64,000 bases of DNA from Paucimonas lemoignei (GCF_004342585.1 NZ_SLZQ01000011.1:1-64000), one strand, 5' to 3'. Counted from the first letter of the stretch, positions 54,055 through 63,242 are shown. Notes: generated from the letters alone by a model not told the origin. Made by a program: numbers and translations.

Positions 54055-54594
54055 TTACGCGCGTCCGAGCTGCGTCAGCAAGCTGGCCTGCACGATCTCG
54101 ATCCAGTACCCATCCGGGTCCTTGATAAAGGCGACATCCTTCATCTTGCCCTGTTCCGGGCGCTTCACGTACTGCACATTGTTAGCGTCGAACCAGCGGA
54201 TCGCCTCTGCCAGGTCGGGAACGGAAAAGCAGATATGCCCGAAGCCTTTCGGATCCGCATTGCCGTCATGGTATTTGAAGGAAGGGTCGTCTTCCGTGCC
54301 CCAGTTGTGCGTGAGTTCAAGAATGCCGCGCTGGCTGAAGGTCCACTGGGTACGTGCGCCAATTTCTTCCGGCACGTTTTCGCTCTTATCGACCTTGGCC
54401 AGGAAATACAGCGAGAATTTCATTTCGGGGAAATCCAGCTTGCGCAACACGCGCATGCCCAACACCTTCGAATAAAACGCCAGCGATACCTCCGGGTCGA
54501 TTATCCGGAGCATGGTATGGTTCAGCGTGAAGCCAAGCGTCTCCTCCGGCACCACGGTATTCACGCCGGGATAAACTTCAGTAGTAAAGGGCAT
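54055..54594 (-). CDS. gloA: Lactoylglutathione lyase (glyoxalase I)
   Basis: 179 residues, the longer eukaryote-like form of the enzyme. Metal-ligand positions are readable: His in LNHTMLRI near residue 27, Glu in ILELTHNWG, His in GFGHICFSV and Glu in YWIEIVQ. The FYSKVLGMRVLRK stretch is typical. It converts the methylglyoxal-glutathione adduct to S-lactoylglutathione in the cytoplasm. It lies 12 bp after ribA on the same strand, so they may be co-transcribed. Confidence 0.95.
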   Translation of the reverse strand: MPFTTEVYPGVNTVVPEETLGFTLNHTMLRIIDPEVSLAFYSKVLGMRVLRKLDFPEMKFSLYFLAKVDKSENVPEEIGARTQWTFSQRGILELTHNWGTEDDPSFKYHDGNADPKGFGHICFSVPDLAEAIRWFDANNVQYVKRPEQGKMKDVAFIKDPDGYWIEIVQASLLTQLGRA

Positions 54595-54606
54595 CAGGGA
54601 CTCCGA

Positions 54607-55266
54607 TCAAGACTCTTTAGTCTGCGCAAACATATGCTCAAGCTTGGCCGCCTTGGTGGCAAGGTATTGCTCATTGGCGGCATTACGCCCGGCCTCATGC
54701 GGCACACGCTCGGTCACCGGCACACCGGCTTCCTGCATGGCGCGCAGCTTGCGCGGGTTGTTAGTCATGAGACGCAGAGAAGTCACTCCAAGTTGCACGA
54801 GCATCGGCTTGACCAGGCGATAATCTCGCTCGTCGTCGCCAAAGCCGAGCGCATGATTGGCCTGCACCGTATCCATGCCGCCATCTTGCAAGCGATACGC
54901 GCGCAGCTTGTTCACCAGGCCGATGCCGCGTCCTTCCTGGCGCAGGTACAGGATCACGCCGCGTCCTTCCTTGGCGATCCGTTGCATGGCGGCTTCCAGT
55001 TGTGCGCCGCAATCGCAGCGCTGACTGAATAAGGCATCGCCTGTCAGACATTCGGAATGAATGCGCGCCAGCACCGGCACCTCGCCGGTGATGTCACCGA
55101 GCGTGATCGCTAGGTGTTCCTTGCCATCGGCCTGATCGATGAAACCGTGCAGCGCAAACTTTGCCCAAGGCGTGGGCAAGTCGCAGGGTGGAATGTATTC
55201 CAGATTCGGGGCTGTGGAAGCTTCGGTTTCAGGCAGCAGGTTCAAGGGCACGTCCAGCGCGTTCAT
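54607..55266 (-). CDS. ribA: GTP cyclohydrolase II
   Basis: 219 residues from the ATG at 55266, which has an AGG-type ribosome-binding site; an earlier codon at 55347 gives 27 residues unlike the family. The zinc ligands are in [15 protein letters not shown], and RQEGRGIGL and NNPRK are the GTP-binding and catalytic stretches. It is the stand-alone enzyme, not fused to RibB. It catalyses the first step of riboflavin synthesis from GTP. A leader of about 500 bp lies upstream, but no FMN riboswitch pattern is recognisable in it. Confidence 0.95.
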   Translation of the reverse strand: MNALDVPLNLLPETEASTAPNLEYIPPCDLPTPWAKFALHGFIDQADGKEHLAITLGDITGEVPVLARIHSECLTGDALFSQRCDCGAQLEAAMQRIAKEGRGVILYLRQEGRGIGLVNKLRAYRLQDGGMDTVQANHALGFGDDERDYRLVKPMLVQLGVTSLRLMTNNPRKLRAMQEAGVPVTERVPHEAGRNAANEQYLATKAAKLEHMFAQTKES

Positions 55267-55777
55267 TACAGACCTCGGAAAAGCGGGTGCAAAGACTCCA
55301 TTATGCCAATTCCAGAAAATCGGCGTGTCCGGCATGAGAAATAGCATTTATTCCTTGTACGAATACATAAGAGAAGGTTCGTCAGGCTGAATGGAGTTCT
55401 GTATATACGTTATAAAAATAATAACTTTACGCCAAGTGCAGAGAGGAGCTCAGCCTCTAACGTGGTAGCGATACCACGTCATTCGCAGTGAGCGCTTACA
55501 GCAATGACAATTTTCCAAGGATCGCTTAATGCTAACTTTATACTGTCGTTCGAAACAGGAATAAGCGACAAGCGAGCCTGAAGTCCATCTGCAGCGGATT
55601 CGAATTAGCCTGCCGATGGCGTGCCATCGTGCTGGCACAAATGTCTGGCTAGCACCGAGGAATGGCCAAATGCAAAGTAAATGAAACAGGCCTCAATCCT
55701 CAACTAGGCAACCGGCAAATCAGCGGCCGTGATCATCACTGCGTGTGGTCAGCCAATCGCAATAATAAAAACTCAAC
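55267..55777. other. Divergent intergenic region between ribA and the secreted-protein cluster
   Basis: About 510 bp with no credible gene; open frames here are short and out of family context. It contains a perfect dyad at 55460-55479 and, just upstream, a short AGAGG/CCTCT hairpin near 55442-55458. Promoters for ribA and for the secreted-protein genes must lie here, but I could not pick them. Confidence 0.5.
55460..55479. repeat. Perfect 8-bp inverted repeat with 4-nt loop
   Basis: ACGTGGTA, then GCGA, then TACCACGT. It lies about midway between ribA and the secreted-protein cluster. It could be an operator or an RNA hairpin; nothing decides between them. Confidence 0.5.
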
Positions 55778-58372
55778 ATGGAAATCATGATGACGTCATT
55801 TCGAAAGAACCCGCTCATTTTTCTCGCTTGCGCATTGTTCGCGGTGGCAGGCCCAGGCGTGGCGCAAAACGCACTAACTTATCAAACAAGCCCCGAGGTA
55901 CGTCAGCAGCTGGAACAGCTGCGCACCACGGACAAGGATGAGGTGCAGCGGCGCTGGGGTGACTTGGCCAGCTTGGCAGACAAGGCATGGATACATAAGC
56001 GCACCAGCGACAACTACGGCATGGATATGAAATGGCTTGTACCGGGCGCGGCCATGCATATCGCCTTCGCCTGGTGTAATAGGCCATCCAACTGCAAGAT
56101 GGAATGGACCGTGCAATACAACGCGGAAAAAAAGCAGCTCGACTTTTATTCCGCAACCAATGAGTTGGTCAAGACCGGAACCGTGCAGCCTGACGGCTCG
56201 GTGGATACGGCTGCCACCGGCCTGCTCGGCAGCAGCGAAAAATGGAAATACGATGCCGCAGCCAATACGCTTAATCTGGAAGGCGGCTTTTTCTCGACGT
56301 ATGTATATGCCGAAGTCAGCCGCCAGCAATTGCTGGAGACGGTCACGTCGCTAAAGGATGGGCAAACGCTGGCGGGCAATGGCAAATCGGCGGAAACGCC
56401 AGCCGCTGCAGTGACGTCCAAACCAAACGACTCGAAGCCGATCGCGGTGGCTAAGGCGTCGGCCCAGGAAGAGGCCGTCGCCAAAGTTCAACGGGATGTG
56501 CCGCAAGCCTGGGGAAAAATCACCTGTTCCGAGGCCGGTTATGGCGGACGCCCGGCTTCGAGATGTGCGACAGGGATTAGCTCAGAAAAGGATGCGAATG
56601 GCGGGTCGATTGCTACCCTCCTTGTATCTGCATGGGTCAATCCTGAAATAAATTCACGTGCAGGAATCTATGTCGTGGACAAGCCTCGATATGGGGCCAA
56701 CAAATTGCCCGCTGACCCTATCGTGCTCAAAGTGGATGGGCGAGTCGTCCGCCAGTTCAAAGCCGAGGAATTTATAGATTATAGCGGCAGCCCTGATGCG
56801 GTCTACTTCAACGGAGATCTTCCGTTTGATGAGACATTGATTCAAGAGCTTGCCTCGGGATCGGAATTAACGATTGAATTTACTGGCGCGGATAATCGAA
56901 TCAAGAGTGTTCGCTTTCCCGTGGCTGCAGCCTCGCGTTCCATTCTCAGCCAGCTTCCAGCGCATACGCGTACGACGTATCGTGCTTACTATAACAATGG
57001 CAAGGCAAAGCCAGTTGCTCGGCGTGACAGCAAGCCATCGCCAACGACGCGGAATGCAGACGCATGGGGCGTACTCGGTGAAGCCGCTGACCGGTCGCCG
57101 GCCTGGATTTCGAAATTGGGAAAAGGATTGCAATACTTACTCGAACTTAAATGGGTCGAGCCGGGCAAAGCGATGCACATGCATTTTGTCCAATGCGATT
57201 TGGTCAGATGCGATGAGCAAAATTGGACAATTCGCGTCAACCCGAACGCGATCGTTTACGATAAGCCGGTTACCGCCTTGGTGTTCTATAACGAGGCGAA
57301 TAAGCCCGTGATTCATACTCAAGGATCGGATAAAGATGGAAATACCTATGCTCATGACTTCGATCCAGTGCTGTATCTGGACATGAAGCGTTCGCTTGGA
57401 ATGAGTAGTTTGCCCTACCTTTGGAAGAAAGCGTCGAATCCCTGCTGCATTGTTTTTAATTCCAAGGATTTTTCCCCTGCCAGTCCTCAGCAGGTTCAAC
57501 AGCTCTTTGCCGATCGGGAGGAAGAAAAGCGTCGCCGTGTTGCGCAAGCCGAAGCCGATGAGCGGGCCAGGCAGAGCAGAGCGGCCCAGGCACAGGCCGA
57601 TCGTTATCCGCCGCAGCGTGCCGACCGCGGGCCACAGGTCTATGGTCGTGGCGCGCCTGAACCGCAACGATCATTCGCCCAAACCTTTGCCGATACCTTC
57701 CAACAAGAGATGCGTAACAAGCAAGCCCAGGATAACAGGCAGCAGGCCTTCCTCAATAACCTGGGAAACCAGATGCGCGAAATTGATAGGCAAAGGGAGA
57801 GCAGGCAGGAAAGGGAGCGGGAGCGCTTGCGGGAGACGGAGCGCAGCTATACGCCAAGCACTTCGCCTCAGCTCAGCAGGGACAATGTGCCATCTCGTGG
57901 AACACCGGCAACGCCTTATGCTTCTGCGAGAAGTGCCGAACCGCAAAGGCGAGTGGCGGAGCCCGAACGTCAGCTGCAGCCTAGTATTCAGCAACCCGTA
58001 CGCCAGGCTGCCGCGCCCACCACGTCATCGAATACCAGCGCGGCTGATTACTGGGCCGCGCGCCGGGCCGGTATCGACCATCCTGACAACAGGAACTCGG
58101 ACGCAACCAAGCAAGGGGCGGCATCACTGGGGCGTGCGGGCGCCTGGTGTATCAAGGCTAAAGGCGGCAAATTCATGTGTACTGGACCTTTTCAAAAGCT
58201 TTGGGCGCCCGAAGCCACGCTCGAATTGGCGTTGAGTCGTGTGGGATGCGCAGGGGGCTCCGGCTATAGTCCTTCGGAATTGAAAGGTGAGTATTTCGAC
58301 TGCGGCCGCGACCTTAAGCCATCTGAACAGAAAATGCCAACTTACGATCCTTTTGCTAACTACAACAAGTAA
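55778..58372 (+). CDS. Large secreted protein with repeated W-P-G-M domain and four-Cys C-terminal domain
   Basis: 864 residues (ATGs at 55787 and 55790 are also possible starts). A Sec signal peptide ends near residue 29 (GVAQN). Residues about 60-170 and 430-545 look like two copies of one domain: each starts with WGxL, has KWLVPGAAMH or KWVEPGKAMH and a pair of Cys, followed by W-T and a late D-G. Residues about 235-400 are another domain with Cys at 250 and 263. Residues 575-745 are a Gln/Arg/Glu-rich linker, likely coiled or disordered. Residues 750-864 form a domain with four Cys (791, 801, 824, 842) shared with the next protein. I recognise no family. The protein should act in the periplasm or outside. 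Confidence 0.85.
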   Translation: MEIMMTSFRKNPLIFLACALFAVAGPGVAQNALTYQTSPEVRQQLEQLRTTDKDEVQRRWGDLASLADKAWIHKRTSDNYGMDMKWLVPGAAMHIAFAWCNRPSNCKMEWTVQYNAEKKQLDFYSATNELVKTGTVQPDGSVDTAATGLLGSSEKWKYDAAANTLNLEGGFFSTYVYAEVSRQQLLETVTSLKDGQTLAGNGKSAETPAAAVTSKPNDSKPIAVAKASAQEEAVAKVQRDVPQAWGKITCSEAGYGGRPASRCATGISSEKDANGGSIATLLVSAWVNPEINSRAGIYVVDKPRYGANKLPADPIVLKVDGRVVRQFKAEEFIDYSGSPDAVYFNGDLPFDETLIQELASGSELTIEFTGADNRIKSVRFPVAAASRSILSQLPAHTRTTYRAYYNNGKAKPVARRDSKPSPTTRNADAWGVLGEAADRSPAWISKLGKGLQYLLELKWVEPGKAMHMHFVQCDLVRCDEQNWTIRVNPNAIVYDKPVTALVFYNEANKPVIHTQGSDKDGNTYAHDFDPVLYLDMKRSLGMSSLPYLWKKASNPCCIVFNSKDFSPASPQQVQQLFADREEEKRRRVAQAEADERARQSRAAQAQADRYPPQRADRGPQVYGRGAPEPQRSFAQTFADTFQQEMRNKQAQDNRQQAFLNNLGNQMREIDRQRESRQERERERLRETERSYTPSTSPQLSRDNVPSRGTPATPYASARSAEPQRRVAEPERQLQPSIQQPVRQAAAPTTSSNTSAADYWAARRAGIDHPDNRNSDATKQGAASLGRAGAWCIKAKGGKFMCTGPFQKLWAPEATLELALSRVGCAGGSGYSPSELKGEYFDCGRDLKPSEQKMPTYDPFANYNK

Positions 58373-58428
58373 GAAACTAGAATGCGAAAGCTTCCATGCG
58401 AGGCGGCCACTTCGACATTAAAAACATA

Positions 58429-60468
58429 ATGAAATCATTCCGACTTCTTTTCCAGACCTGCGGCGTTGCCGCCGTTTTGAGTCTCGCGCTTGCACCTCTC
58501 TCGGCATGCGCCGCGCCGCAAGATTCTCCAGGTCAGAGCGTGACATTGAAAAGCGGGACCAGTCAATCGGTAAGGCGTGTCTTTCTTGGCCTTGAACTAC
58601 AGCCCGTAACAACAGATATTGCGAGGGTTCTAGCACTACCGGATGAAAATGGAGCTTGGGTATTTAGCGTAGTGCCAGCAGGTCCTGCAGAGCAAGCAGG
58701 GATCGAAGCTGGAGATGTTGTTCTCAAATTTCAGGACGAGAGCATCACTACCGCTCAGCAGCTGTTGAAAGCAATAGCCACGCAAGAGCCAGGCGTTGAA
58801 GTCGCTCTTCAAGTTTGGCGAAACGGGAAAACATTGAATTTGCGCGCGCGTCTGTCCACACCTCCAACAGAATTTCAAATGGCTTCTCCTGGTTCTTGCA
58901 CCGGGAAGCCCCAAGCACTGTCATTCACGCAGGCGATTTTTTATGGTCCCTATCTTGGCGAGTGCAATCAAGCAGGCCTGGCTCATGGACGTGGCCGAGC
59001 AACTGGAGTGATCCCCTTTTTTAAGACTGGGTATTGGTTGAATGAGGTAGAGAAAAATATCGAGAAAGTCAGAGCCTTTGCTTACTATGGGGAATTCCGA
59101 GAAGGTGTCCCTCAAGGGAGCGGCACTCTCATCGCACCCGCAGGAACAAAGATTGGAGACTTTGAACTGAAGAGCACCTATAAATATAGTGGGGAATTTG
59201 CCTACGGCCGGCCAACGGGTAAAGGCATTGTTCATTATAAAGGTGCCAAACTAAGCCTTAGCCCCGATCTCTTAAGGAAGCAGTGGGGCATTTTGCCGGA
59301 AGTTATGCAGAATAAGTGGCTAACGCAGAATATACACAAGTCGCCAGTGTCGTACGATTTCGCCTGGATCTTACCTGGACTAGTGATGCAACAGCACGTT
59401 AACGGCGCGACTAGCGAGGGCATGTACGACCGCGTCATTATTCACTACAACGAAACTAATGAATCCCTGTCTCTGATTGCCATGCGCTTAGGTAACACAT
59501 GGGTTGGGAACGCCACTAGCGATGGTTCTGTTTTATTTGAAAAGGATGGACTGCTCAAGGGGAATGTACGCATCACGAAAACAGAAAATGGATTCAAGAT
59601 TGAAAATGATGGATTAATGAGTTTGACTGCGATATCGCGACTCAATAATCCTTCCTATTTTTATCCGTATTCCGAGGAAGCGGCCGAACAGATGCTGGCC
59701 CAAGTCAGCGCTGAGGTCCGGGCTGAGAAGGCGGAAAGCGCTGCTTTCTGGAACAACATGGCAGCGGGGATGGGAGCAATGGCACGGGGCGCTGCTCAGG
59801 TTTCGCAAGAATATGCGGCGCAACGAGCCAGAAGCGATGCTTTGAATCAGTCGATCCAGCAATCGAGAGACATTGCGGCGGCGAAAGAAAGAGATCGTAT
59901 CGCCAACGATCAGGCTCGACTCAATTCGAAACAGTCACAGCAGACAGCACAATATCAGGCGTCTTCTCGATCTCAGAATGCAGCAAGTAACCGTCAAGCT
60001 GCGCCTCAAGGGCAAGACGTCACTAAAGCCGTTGAGCAGCCAAAAAGAGTGATCGAGCAACAGGCCCAAATACAAGCGAGTGTCCAGCAACCGGCGCGTC
60101 AAGCTGTCGCGTCACCTACATCGACAACGTCGTCAAATACCAGCGCGGCTGATTACTGGGCCGCGCGCAGGGCCGGTATTGACAAGCCGGAGTCGGATAA
60201 ATCGACGGCAGCATCCAGGGGACCGGCGCGTGCCTGGTGCCGGCAAGATAAGGAGGGCGCATATTGGTGCAGTGGGCCATTCCAGAATAACGTATGGGGT
60301 GAGACGCTGGAGCTGGCTCTTAATAGATCGGGATGCGCCGGCGGAACCGGCTATTCACCGAAGGTAGGGCAAGGCGGTTCCTCCTTCAATTGCGGACGCG
60401 AACTCAAGCCAGGCGAGATCATGGTGCCGACGTACGATCCGTTCTACAGAATGAATAAAGATCGGTGA
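58429..60468 (+). CDS. Secreted PDZ and MORN-like protein with the same four-Cys C-terminal domain
   Basis: 679 residues from the ATG at 58429 (58396 would add 11). The signal peptide ends in LSAC, which fits a lipobox, although cleavage after ACA is also possible. In order: PDZ domain (about residues 47-145, with LGLELQPV and GPAEQAGIEAGDVVL), three MORN-like units (about 171-270, including YGEFREGVPQGSGT and YSGEFAYGRPTGKG), a third-type copy of the W-P-G domain (about 290-400, FAWILPGLVM), a Gln/Ala/Ser-rich linker, and the four-Cys domain (568-679). It begins 57 bp after the previous gene. PDZ without protease suggests a scaffold or sensor. No known family covers the whole. Confidence 0.85.
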   Translation: MKSFRLLFQTCGVAAVLSLALAPLSACAAPQDSPGQSVTLKSGTSQSVRRVFLGLELQPVTTDIARVLALPDENGAWVFSVVPAGPAEQAGIEAGDVVLKFQDESITTAQQLLKAIATQEPGVEVALQVWRNGKTLNLRARLSTPPTEFQMASPGSCTGKPQALSFTQAIFYGPYLGECNQAGLAHGRGRATGVIPFFKTGYWLNEVEKNIEKVRAFAYYGEFREGVPQGSGTLIAPAGTKIGDFELKSTYKYSGEFAYGRPTGKGIVHYKGAKLSLSPDLLRKQWGILPEVMQNKWLTQNIHKSPVSYDFAWILPGLVMQQHVNGATSEGMYDRVIIHYNETNESLSLIAMRLGNTWVGNATSDGSVLFEKDGLLKGNVRITKTENGFKIENDGLMSLTAISRLNNPSYFYPYSEEAAEQMLAQVSAEVRAEKAESAAFWNNMAAGMGAMARGAAQVSQEYAAQRARSDALNQSIQQSRDIAAAKERDRIANDQARLNSKQSQQTAQYQASSRSQNAASNRQAAPQGQDVTKAVEQPKRVIEQQAQIQASVQQPARQAVASPTSTTSSNTSAADYWAARRAGIDKPESDKSTAASRGPARAWCRQDKEGAYWCSGPFQNNVWGETLELALNRSGCAGGTGYSPKVGQGGSSFNCGRELKPGEIMVPTYDPFYRMNKDR

Positions 60469-60571
60469 CGTCGCTGCGTCGAGCTGTTAAAAAATGCCGA
60501 GCTACGTGTGTATTGCTTTCTACAACAAGTAAGCAATACGAAGGCAATGGTTATTGAAGCTACCGGTACCC

Positions 60572-61405
60572 ATGAATAAAAAAATATTGACATCACCAGG
60601 TTACCTGGCCACAGCCGGCATCTTGTGCATGGCCGCCATCGCGCAATCACCGGCTGCCCGAGCCGGCGACTACCTGTTCGTCGGCGTGCATCGTCCGCCA
60701 CTGGCCAACAATAAAGCCTGCCCGCGGTTTGCGCTGGTGACCGAGGAATTTCAGACAGAGGATGAAGCCAAGGCCTTCAAGAAGTCATTCCTCGCCAATA
60801 AAGAATTCATGGACAAGAGTACGGAGATCTTCAAGCCCGGCAGAACGGGTCTGGTCTACCAGTACCAGGGACATTCGCCGGGCCTGCATGGCAAGTGTGT
60901 CTTTACAAAATACTCGACCGCGATTGGCCGCGATGAACCAAGCGCCCGGGATAATCTGGCCGCCCATGTGCGAACATTCCGAGAATACTTTATTTCCGAG
61001 CCCGAGGTCATCAAGGTGTGGGACAGAAGCGGGTTGGATCGCATCACGCGTCACTACGATGGCGTCGAGGTGACTTATCTTGTCCGTAAGACGCCAAGCG
61101 CTTCCACGGTGGTTGCACAGATCCGCAACACCAATCCCGACAAGCTGGCCCGGCTCTTCTTCCGGGTTAATGGCAAGTTGCTGAAGAAGCCGGTAGATGT
61201 GGACCCGCAAGGCAAAGCCAACTTCAATCTTGGGCGCGATGTCGAGCACTTCGGCGCCGCGGTCCAATGGCTCGATCCGCAGGAGCGCAACCAGTCCATC
61301 AGCGATGAGATGATGAATTCGCTAAAAAATAGCGTGCGTGAACAGATCATGATCAAGGATGGCAAGCCGCAGGGTAAAGGCAGTGCTATCGGGGTTAGAG
61401 GGTAG
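60572..61405 (+). CDS. Secreted protein of unknown function
   Basis: 277 residues from the ATG at 60572 (a TTG six codons earlier is open). A signal peptide with cleavage near SPAARA-GD (about residue 32) is clear. The mature part has a conserved-looking start (YLFVGVHRPP), two Cys (about residues 49 and 102) and a basic, beta-rich second half. It follows the two large secreted proteins by about 100 bp on the same strand and may share their process. I recognise no domain. It lacks the four-Cys domain of its neighbours. Confidence 0.8.
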   Translation: MNKKILTSPGYLATAGILCMAAIAQSPAARAGDYLFVGVHRPPLANNKACPRFALVTEEFQTEDEAKAFKKSFLANKEFMDKSTEIFKPGRTGLVYQYQGHSPGLHGKCVFTKYSTAIGRDEPSARDNLAAHVRTFREYFISEPEVIKVWDRSGLDRITRHYDGVEVTYLVRKTPSASTVVAQIRNTNPDKLARLFFRVNGKLLKKPVDVDPQGKANFNLGRDVEHFGAAVQWLDPQERNQSISDEMMNSLKNSVREQIMIKDGKPQGKGSAIGVRG

Positions 61406-61510
61406 ACCAGCCAGTAACTGAGGCCGCGGCGATCAAGTGCTCCGGTATTTTCAGGCAACCACACTTATGGTTTACTGCAGCATTCATAAATATAAACCGG
61501 AGACAAAGCC

Positions 61511-62272
61511 ATGCGTATTGCAATCCACCTGTCGTTCGGCGTGCTCGGCGCCGCCCTGCTGATGAACGCTGCCACAGCCGCCACCGTCATCCGGATGGAA
61601 GCCGGCCCAAACGGCGCCCGCTCGCTCATGACGGTTGAAAAAGGCAAAGCCCGCATGCAGTCCGAGCCGCAAAACTATATCCTCATCGACCCCAGCGCTG
61701 ACCAGTATCTCTACATCCTCCCGGAAGCGCGCCAGACCGTCACGATGAATAGCAAGCCGCCCATCGAAGCAGCGCAACCGGTCAAGGCCGCCAAGCCAGC
61801 TACCGTCAAGCTGGTGAACAAAGGCACGGGGCCGAAAATTGCCGGCTTTGCCACGCAGCGCTACCAGCTCTTCGCCAATGGCAAGCTCTGCTTGAACACG
61901 TATCTGTCGCGCGAGGCATTGCAGCGCGGCGAACTGAAGGATTTCCTCGCCGGCTTTCACCAGCTGCATGCCAAACAAAAGCAGCAATACCGCGCCATCG
62001 GCACGCAATATGCGCCCTGCGACGATGCGCAAGAGACCCTGATGGGGCGTTACGCCGAACTGGGCCTGGCAATGCGCACAGTGGATGCGGATGGTTCGCT
62101 GCGACAGGAAGTGGTGAGCATGGAAACCGGCATCAAGGTCAATGACGATACCTTCCAGGTGCCGGAAGGCTTCAAGCAATTGACGCATGAGGAATTCCTG
62201 CGCCAGCTCGAAGGCGGCACGGGCGGGAAGCAGGAGCCGACTCCCGCAGCCGACAAGCCGGGCAAGAGCTAA
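61511..62272 (+). CDS. Periplasmic DUF4412-like protein of unknown function
   Basis: 253 residues with a GGAG ribosome-binding site and a signal peptide ending at ATA-ATV (about residue 23). The mature N-terminal part (VIRMEAGPNGARSLMTVEKGKARM, DPSADQYLYILPEARQTV) follows the pattern of lipid-carrier or sensor-type periplasmic proteins that describe a stored parameter; it resembles DUF4412 in layout. Cys occur at about residues 131 and 177. It ends the run of four secreted proteins. The family label is tentative. Confidence 0.78.
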   Translation: MRIAIHLSFGVLGAALLMNAATAATVIRMEAGPNGARSLMTVEKGKARMQSEPQNYILIDPSADQYLYILPEARQTVTMNSKPPIEAAQPVKAAKPATVKLVNKGTGPKIAGFATQRYQLFANGKLCLNTYLSREALQRGELKDFLAGFHQLHAKQKQQYRAIGTQYAPCDDAQETLMGRYAELGLAMRTVDADGSLRQEVVSMETGIKVNDDTFQVPEGFKQLTHEEFLRQLEGGTGGKQEPTPAADKPGKS

Positions 62273-62362
62273 GCCTATCGCTGCAGGACTGGCTATGCGA
62301 GCTTGACCACAGTGTAGCCAACCCTGCTGCCGGATCATGGAATTTTCTATGGTAGGTTGACA

Positions 62363-62648
62363 ATGGAATTCCAGTTTCTCGGTACCTCATCCGGCACGCC
62401 CACCAAGACCCGCAATGTCGCGGGCCTGGCACTGCGGGTGCCGAATGCGCGCCAGTGGCATCTCGTCGACTGCGGTGAGGGCACGCAGCACCGTATCCTC
62501 AATACCAATCTATCTCTTGCGACCCTGCGTGCGATTTTCATCACGCATATCCATGGCGACCATTGCTATGGCTTGCCTGGCCAGCGATTTCGACCGCTAT
62601 ACCCTCGATAAGGCCGGCGTTCTCGGCAAGGCCGATGCGGATCACTGA
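62363..62648 (+). pseudogene. RNase Z-like metallo-beta-lactamase gene, truncated
   Basis: The first about 72 residues from the ATG at 62363 match the start of an RNase Z/MBL-fold enzyme: [22 protein letters not shown] and the metal motif [13 protein letters not shown]. The frame then leaves the family and stops at 62611 (84 residues, against about 300 for RNase Z). In another frame a short continuation runs to 62648, but without MBL motifs. The other metal ligands are missing, so the product cannot be a working enzyme. It looks like an internal deletion or gene erosion. Confidence 0.8.
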
Positions 62649-62817
62649 CGGCGGCCATGCAGGCCCTGTCCGCACAGGCTAACCTGTCATGGATTTTTCA
62701 CAAGCTGTACCCGGCGTAGGGATGGACGCGTTATCACCATGTGATCATTTGACAGCAAGCGCACCGAGGCATATAGTTACCCTGGTTTACTAAAGCCCGA
62801 GGTAGGTCTAGCGATCC

Positions 62818-63225
62818 ATGCAAGGTTTTTTTCGCCAATACCTATTGGTGTACCGCCCGCTCATCCAAACCCTCAATGATCTACTCCATCCCTTCAACCT
62901 GAGCTATTCGCTCTGGCAAGTGATGGTATACCTGCATGAGCATGAGCAAGCGTCTCTGGTAGAAATTTCAACGCACTACGGCATAGAAAAGCCTGCCATT
63001 ACCCGGCGCGTGCAGCGCCTGGAAGAATTGGGCTACATTACGATTGCCCAAGGCACTGACCGCCGCGAAAAAGCGATTGCCTTGAGCAGTCAAGGCCATG
63101 GCGTTTACGCGCAGTGCCGCCAGCGGATCTCGGCGCTGGAGCGGCGTGTCACCGCAGACATCGCTGCCGCCCGCCTTGAGCAGACCGCCGCAGTGCTGCA
63201 GCAGATTCGCGAAAACCTCATCTAG
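62818..63225 (+). CDS. MarR family transcriptional regulator
   Basis: 135 residues with the MarR winged-helix pattern: LSYSLWQVMVYLHEHEQASLVEIS, then EKPAITRRVQRLEELGYI as recognition helix, and the wing with DRREKAIALSSQG. It lies 17 bp before an MFS transporter gene on the same strand. MarR proteins usually repress their own operon and are released by a small ligand, so the transporter is the likely target. The start at 62818 has no strong ribosome-binding site. Confidence 0.9.
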   Translation: MQGFFRQYLLVYRPLIQTLNDLLHPFNLSYSLWQVMVYLHEHEQASLVEISTHYGIEKPAITRRVQRLEELGYITIAQGTDRREKAIALSSQGHGVYAQCRQRISALERRVTADIAAARLEQTAAVLQQIRENLI

Positions 63226-63242
63226 ATTTCTGCACTTTTCCT

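Noticed and set aside
55267-55600. FMN riboswitch upstream of ribA
   Set aside because: I looked for the conserved RFN-element pieces on the minus strand and saw none, only the isolated dyad.
57450-58235. Long alternative + strand frame inside the secreted-protein gene
   Set aside because: It arises from the Arg/Gln-rich coding of the linker. The main frame carries the signal peptide and the domain that recurs in the next gene.
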